Part shown: in pieces, positions 61,390 to 64,000 of the stretch | Layout: every line of letters starts with the position of its first letter | Position numbering within the stretch: the stretch's first letter is position 1 | Origin: Janibacter cremeus | Lineage (GTDB): Bacteria > Actinomycetota > Actinomycetes > Actinomycetales > Dermatophilaceae | DNA: 64,000 nucleotides | Assembly: GCF_029395675.1 (NCBI RefSeq) | Contig: NZ_CP115184.1 | Span: 868,001-932,000 of the forward strand | Reading direction: 5' to 3' | The notes under the pieces: generated by a model | Database searches by the model: none | Seen by the model: only the letters and a program-made list of their open reading frames with translations | What the model was told of the DNA's origin: nothing | Made by a program: the position numbers and the translations under genes

Positions 61390-62258
61390 TGGCTGTCGAG
61401 ACGCTCACGTCCGTCCCCTCCCTGGGCAGGATCTACGCGAAGGCCGCGCTCTCCTCGGTGCCGGGTGTCCCGGGCCCGAGGCCCGCAGGTGACCTGCCCG
61501 AGCGGACCCTGCGCCTGGCGGGGCACCGGATCGACCGGCACGACCTGCTCGAGTACGAGCGGACCTGCGGGTTCAGCAACTCCGACGTGCTGCCCCACAC
61601 CTACCCGCACGTCGTCGGCTTCCCGCTGCAGATGCTGATCATGACGGCCGGGGACTTCCCCCTGGCCGCCATGGGGATGGTGCACGTCGAGAACGTCATC
61701 ACCGTCCACCGCGGGATCCGCTTCGACGAGGAGCTCGACATCACCGTCGCCGCGCAGAACCTGCGCGCCCACCCCAAGGGCCGGGTGGTCGACCTCGTCA
61801 CCGAGGTCGACGTCGCGGGGGAGCGGGTCTGGGAAGGACGCTCCACCTACCTGGCCCGGGGTCGGGGTGACGCCGAGGCCGACCGGGGTGAGCAGCCCCC
61901 GTCGATCCCGACGGGGCCCGCGGCGGCGAAGTGGTCCCTGCCGGGCGACCTGGGCCGCACCTACGGGCTGGTCTCCGGCGACGTCAACCCGATCCACATG
62001 AGCGCCCTCACCGCAAGGGCGATGGGCTTCCCGAAGGCCATCGCGCACGGCATGTGGACCTACGCCCGCACGCTCGCCGCGATCGGTCCCGTCACGAGCG
62101 GCCCCGGGACGAGCCACGTGTGGTTCAAGAAGCCGGTGCTGCTGCCCGGGAAGGTCGACTTCGTCATCGAGAAGGACGCCCGTGACGGCTCCGTCGTCGC
62201 GGGTCTGCGCAGCTCGCGCAAGCCGGCCACCGAGCACCTCGTGCTGACCCTGTCCTGA
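61389..62258 (+). CDS. MaoC-type enoyl/3-hydroxyacyl dehydratase (HtdX-like)
   Basis: This is a 289-residue double hot-dog protein. The hydratase-2 motif is in YGLVSGDVNPIHMSALTARAMGFPKAIAHGMW (residues about 197-228), with the catalytic Asp and His. The N-terminal half is the degenerate repeat (LPHTYPHVVGFPLQMLIM). It hydrates trans-2-enoyl-CoA to 3-hydroxyacyl-CoA, or reverses this. It is last in the fadA-fabG-maoC operon, completing a beta-oxidation or reverse cycle with the acyl-CoA dehydrogenase at 55933. A terminator follows. Confidence 0.9.
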   Translation: MAVETLTSVPSLGRIYAKAALSSVPGVPGPRPAGDLPERTLRLAGHRIDRHDLLEYERTCGFSNSDVLPHTYPHVVGFPLQMLIMTAGDFPLAAMGMVHVENVITVHRGIRFDEELDITVAAQNLRAHPKGRVVDLVTEVDVAGERVWEGRSTYLARGRGDAEADRGEQPPSIPTGPAAAKWSLPGDLGRTYGLVSGDVNPIHMSALTARAMGFPKAIAHGMWTYARTLAAIGPVTSGPGTSHVWFKKPVLLPGKVDFVIEKDARDGSVVAGLRSSRKPATEHLVLTLS

Positions 62259-62275
62259 CGCACCGCATCCACGTC

Positions 62276-62310
62276 GAAGGCCCGTCTCCCGCAAGAGGAG
62301 ACGGGCCTTC
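62276..62310 (+). terminator. Terminator of the fadA operon
   Basis: GAAGGCCCGTCTCC pairs perfectly with GGAGACGGGCCTTC around a 7-base loop, 18 bp after the maoC stop. Confidence 0.85.
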
Positions 62311-62382
62311 TACGCGTCCGGCGATCGACCGCTCGGCGATCGGGGAGTGATCGAGATCACCTCGCGGTGGGATGCTCGGGGG

Positions 62383-62745
62383 ATGGCACACGGAGACATC
62401 ACGCACATCGACATCCCGGTCGCGGACACGGACCGGGCCAGCGCGTTCTACAGCGGACTCTTCGGCTGGCAGATCGCCGAGATGCCCGGCTACGAGGGGT
62501 ATCCCATGTGGCAGGCGCCCAACAAGATCAGTGGGGGTGGTCTCGCGCCGCGCGGGGACGGATTCACCCATCCCCGCTCCTACGTGGAGGTCGACTCCAT
62601 CGACGAGGTCCTGGCGAAGGCCACCGACTCCGGCGGGTCGGTCGTCATGGAGAAGTCACCGATCTCGGAGACCAGCTGGTACGCGGTCCTCGCAGACCCG
62701 GACGGCAACCACATCGGACTGTACGAGGGCACGACCGAGGTCTGA
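62383..62745 (+). CDS. VOC/glyoxalase family protein
   Basis: This is a 120-residue single-domain vicinal-oxygen-chelate protein. Features are [24 protein letters not shown] (metal His at residue 8) and, near the end, [17 protein letters not shown] (metal Glu and His region). It may bind a small ligand or detoxify a hydroxy/keto compound; substrate unknown. The ATG at 62383 has GATGCT 6 bases upstream, so it is probably leaderless; the longer frame to 62347 is unlikely. It converges on the MOSC gene with 7 bp between stops. Confidence 0.84.
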   Translation: MAHGDITHIDIPVADTDRASAFYSGLFGWQIAEMPGYEGYPMWQAPNKISGGGLAPRGDGFTHPRSYVEVDSIDEVLAKATDSGGSVVMEKSPISETSWYAVLADPDGNHIGLYEGTTEV

Positions 62746-62752
62746 GGGGACC

Positions 62753-63481
62753 TCACCGGCCGGCGTCCGACACGGGGTCGCCGGTGCGCACGGTGCCCGG
62801 GACCAGCACGTCGGCGTCCATCCCGAACGGGAGCTCCCCGATCGGGCGCGGGCGAGCCGCCAGCGTCCCCAGGTGGCGGGTGTCCATCGCTCCCGTGGCC
62901 GTGTTGATGTCGACGACGCGGCACCGGGGGAGCATGGAGCGCACCCGGATGACCGCCCGGCCGAGGGTCAGCTCGGTCCCGGGCCCCGGGAGTCGCTCGG
63001 AGTCGATCACGAAGGTCGCCCGGAAGCGGGCCGGGTCCGACTCGCCGAGCGCGGCGATCTCACCGGTGCTGGCCAGGCTCACCGACCCGGCGTAGACGAC
63101 CTCTCCGGGGCGGGTCACCCGGGCCAGACGCACCGGCCGGCCGAGGTGGTCCCCGAGCTGCTCGGCGTGGGGGGAGTCCTGCAGCTCGACCCGGGCCTGC
63201 CGACCCCAGTACTCGAAGGCCAGCTGCTCGCCGGTGGGCCGCGGCGGCGCGGTGACCACACCCCCTTCGGGCGTGGCCGTCGTGAGGACGGTGCCGTCCC
63301 AGCCGGCGTCCACGAGCACGAGGCGCGGGTGCTCCACGGTGCGCAGCACCCGGCCCTCGCGGGGGTCGACGAGGCAGAAGACCCGGTCGCCGACCGGGCC
63401 GCTCTCCTCGAGTCGCACGCGGGGCTGCTCGACGTGCCGCGCACCCTTGAGCGGGGTGTAGCCGATCCGGGCGATATGCAT
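62753..63481 (-). CDS. MOSC domain protein
   Basis: This is a 242-residue protein with an N-terminal beta-barrel MOSC_N domain ([16 protein letters not shown], residues 1-80) and a C-terminal MOSC domain related to the molybdenum-cofactor sulfurase C-terminus ([18 protein letters not shown], then [18 protein letters not shown] with the conserved Cys). Such proteins bind Moco or reduce N-hydroxylated compounds. The partner redox domain is absent, so its activity is unknown. On its strand TATCCT lies about 20 bases before the ATG. It is divergent from thrS. Confidence 0.84.
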   Translation of the reverse strand: MHIARIGYTPLKGARHVEQPRVRLEESGPVGDRVFCLVDPREGRVLRTVEHPRLVLVDAGWDGTVLTTATPEGGVVTAPPRPTGEQLAFEYWGRQARVELQDSPHAEQLGDHLGRPVRLARVTRPGEVVYAGSVSLASTGEIAALGESDPARFRATFVIDSERLPGPGTELTLGRAVIRVRSMLPRCRVVDINTATGAMDTRHLGTLAARPRPIGELPFGMDADVLVPGTVRTGDPVSDAGR

Positions 63482-63504
63482 GTGGCCCAGTCAACCAGCG
63501 AGGA

Positions 63505-63510
63505 TAGAGT
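63505..63510 (+). promoter_or_regulatory. -10 box upstream of thrS
   Basis: TAGAGT stands 7 bases before an in-frame GTG at 63518 and 52 bases before the GTG at 63563. The latter has an AGGAG site (63551-63555). Both starts may be used; the extra 15 codons contain three threonine codons. Confidence 0.45.
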
Positions 63511-63562
63511 TCGTGGGGTGCCCACTCGGGACACCCATCGACACCGACCCAGGAGAACCATC

Positions 63563-64000
63563 GTGCCTGCCCAGATCACCATCACCGTCGCCGGAGACGA
63601 GCGATCGGTGGCCCCGGGCACCACGGCGGCGGAGGTCTTCGAGGGCGACCGGTCCGTCATCGTGGCCCGTGTCGGGGGCGAGCTGCGGGACCTGGCGCAC
63701 GTCCTGGCCGACGGTGACGTCGTCGAGCCGGTCACCGCCGAGGAGCAGGACGGCCTCGACGTGCTGCGTCACTCCTGCGCCCACGTGCTCGCGCAGGCCG
63801 TCCAGCAGGTCCACCCCACGGCCAAGCTCGGGATCGGCCCACCCATCCGGGACGGCTTCTACTACGACTTCGACGTGGAGGAGCCCTTCACCCCCGAGGA
63901 CCTGAAGGCCCTCGAGAAGGCGATGCAGAAGATCATCAACGAGGGCCAGGCCTTCCACCGTCGCGAGGTCAGCGACGAGGAGGCCCTCGCGGAGCTGTCG
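63563..64000 (+). CDS. thrS: Threonyl-tRNA synthetase, N-terminal part (runs off the window)
   Basis: The first 146 residues of ThrRS are visible. The TGS domain (residues 1-62, [25 protein letters not shown]) is followed by the editing-domain start [48 protein letters not shown], including the conserved HSCAHV metal/editing His-Cys. The gene continues past 64000. The GTG at 63563 is chosen for its AGGAG 7 bases upstream; an in-frame GTG at 63518, placed for a leaderless message, would add 15 residues rich in Arg and Thr. No T-box structure is seen. Confidence 0.93.
   Translation, partial: MPAQITITVAGDERSVAPGTTAAEVFEGDRSVIVARVGGELRDLAHVLADGDVVEPVTAEEQDGLDVLRHSCAHVLAQAVQQVHPTAKLGIGPPIRDGFYYDFDVEEPFTPEDLKALEKAMQKIINEGQAFHRREVSDEEALAELS

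Noticed and set aside
63482..63562. T-box riboswitch before thrS
   Set aside because: The leader is too short and no T-box or specifier stem is visible.

Overview
The window is a gene-dense, very GC-rich stretch (roughly 70% G+C judged by eye) from an actinobacterium. Evidence includes SepH, DUF3000, DUF3159, DUF3710 and DUF4193 proteins, the coproporphyrin-dependent heme genes, a FadA2-FabG4-HtdX-type operon and many start codons 6-7 bases after a TANNNT box, which is typical of leaderless actinobacterial mRNAs. Gene content fits Micrococcales, perhaps Intrasporangiaceae/Dermatophilaceae; that placement is inference. Almost the whole window is chromosomal core. No phage, CRISPR array or transposase gene is visible.

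Layout. Positions 42-8692 hold a housekeeping block: DUF5998-like protein, phosphodiesterase, thymidine kinase, septation regulator SepH (reverse), coproporphyrin ferrochelatase, inositol monophosphatase, DUF4193 protein, dUTPase, DUF3710 protein, OB-fold protein and DUF3159 membrane protein. Positions 8705-12110 hold two TrkA/RCK proteins divergent from a KimA-like potassium/proton symporter, followed by a TRAM-domain RNA methyltransferase. Aconitase lies behind a perfect 18-bp palindrome, then come a small unknown protein and dxs. Positions 19058-23388 look like a 3-hydroxybutyrate module (PucR regulator, dehydrogenase, GntP permease). Next are an HTH-MurA fusion behind its own palindrome, a Cys-rich HTH protein, RNase D, a DUF3000 protein, an EamA transporter and the heme operon hemE-cgoX-chdC. 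From memory, the order dut / TrkA pair / methyltransferase / dxs / rnd / DUF3000 / hemE / hemY / chdC / msrB resembles the Mycobacterium tuberculosis Rv2674-Rv2701c region.

Between chdC and msrB, two 74-bp inverted repeats bound a 1.5-kb segment with an AbiEi/DUF559-type gene and a truncated methyltransferase. This is the clearest accessory island. After it come a lone ectoine hydroxylase, an NHEJ-type primase/polymerase and DNA ligase encoded convergently, a hydrolase, a RibD-like reductase, PPK2 and AidB. A tRNA-Gly/Cys/Val cluster leads into a stress-like neighbourhood: an FAD/Rieske oxidoreductase, a PRC-barrel protein, a SigB/F-type sigma factor and a CYP152-type P450, with three copies of a GNNT-N15-GGGTAG promoter-like motif.

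Positions 46570-64000 hold a MmyB-type regulator, pabB-pabC, a membrane protein, tRNA-Val(CAC), succinate-semialdehyde dehydrogenase, a methyltransferase, a cysteine desulfurase, an ABC-F ATPase and an acyl-CoA dehydrogenase/oxidase. A TetR regulator follows, facing a fadA-fabG-maoC operon across a 35-bp palindromic operator. The window ends with a VOC protein, a MOSC protein and the start of thrS. Two window-wide signals stand out: frequent leaderless promoters, often in divergent pairs, and a strongly over-represented 9-mer, CGAAGGGGG (28 copies counted by eye on both strands).
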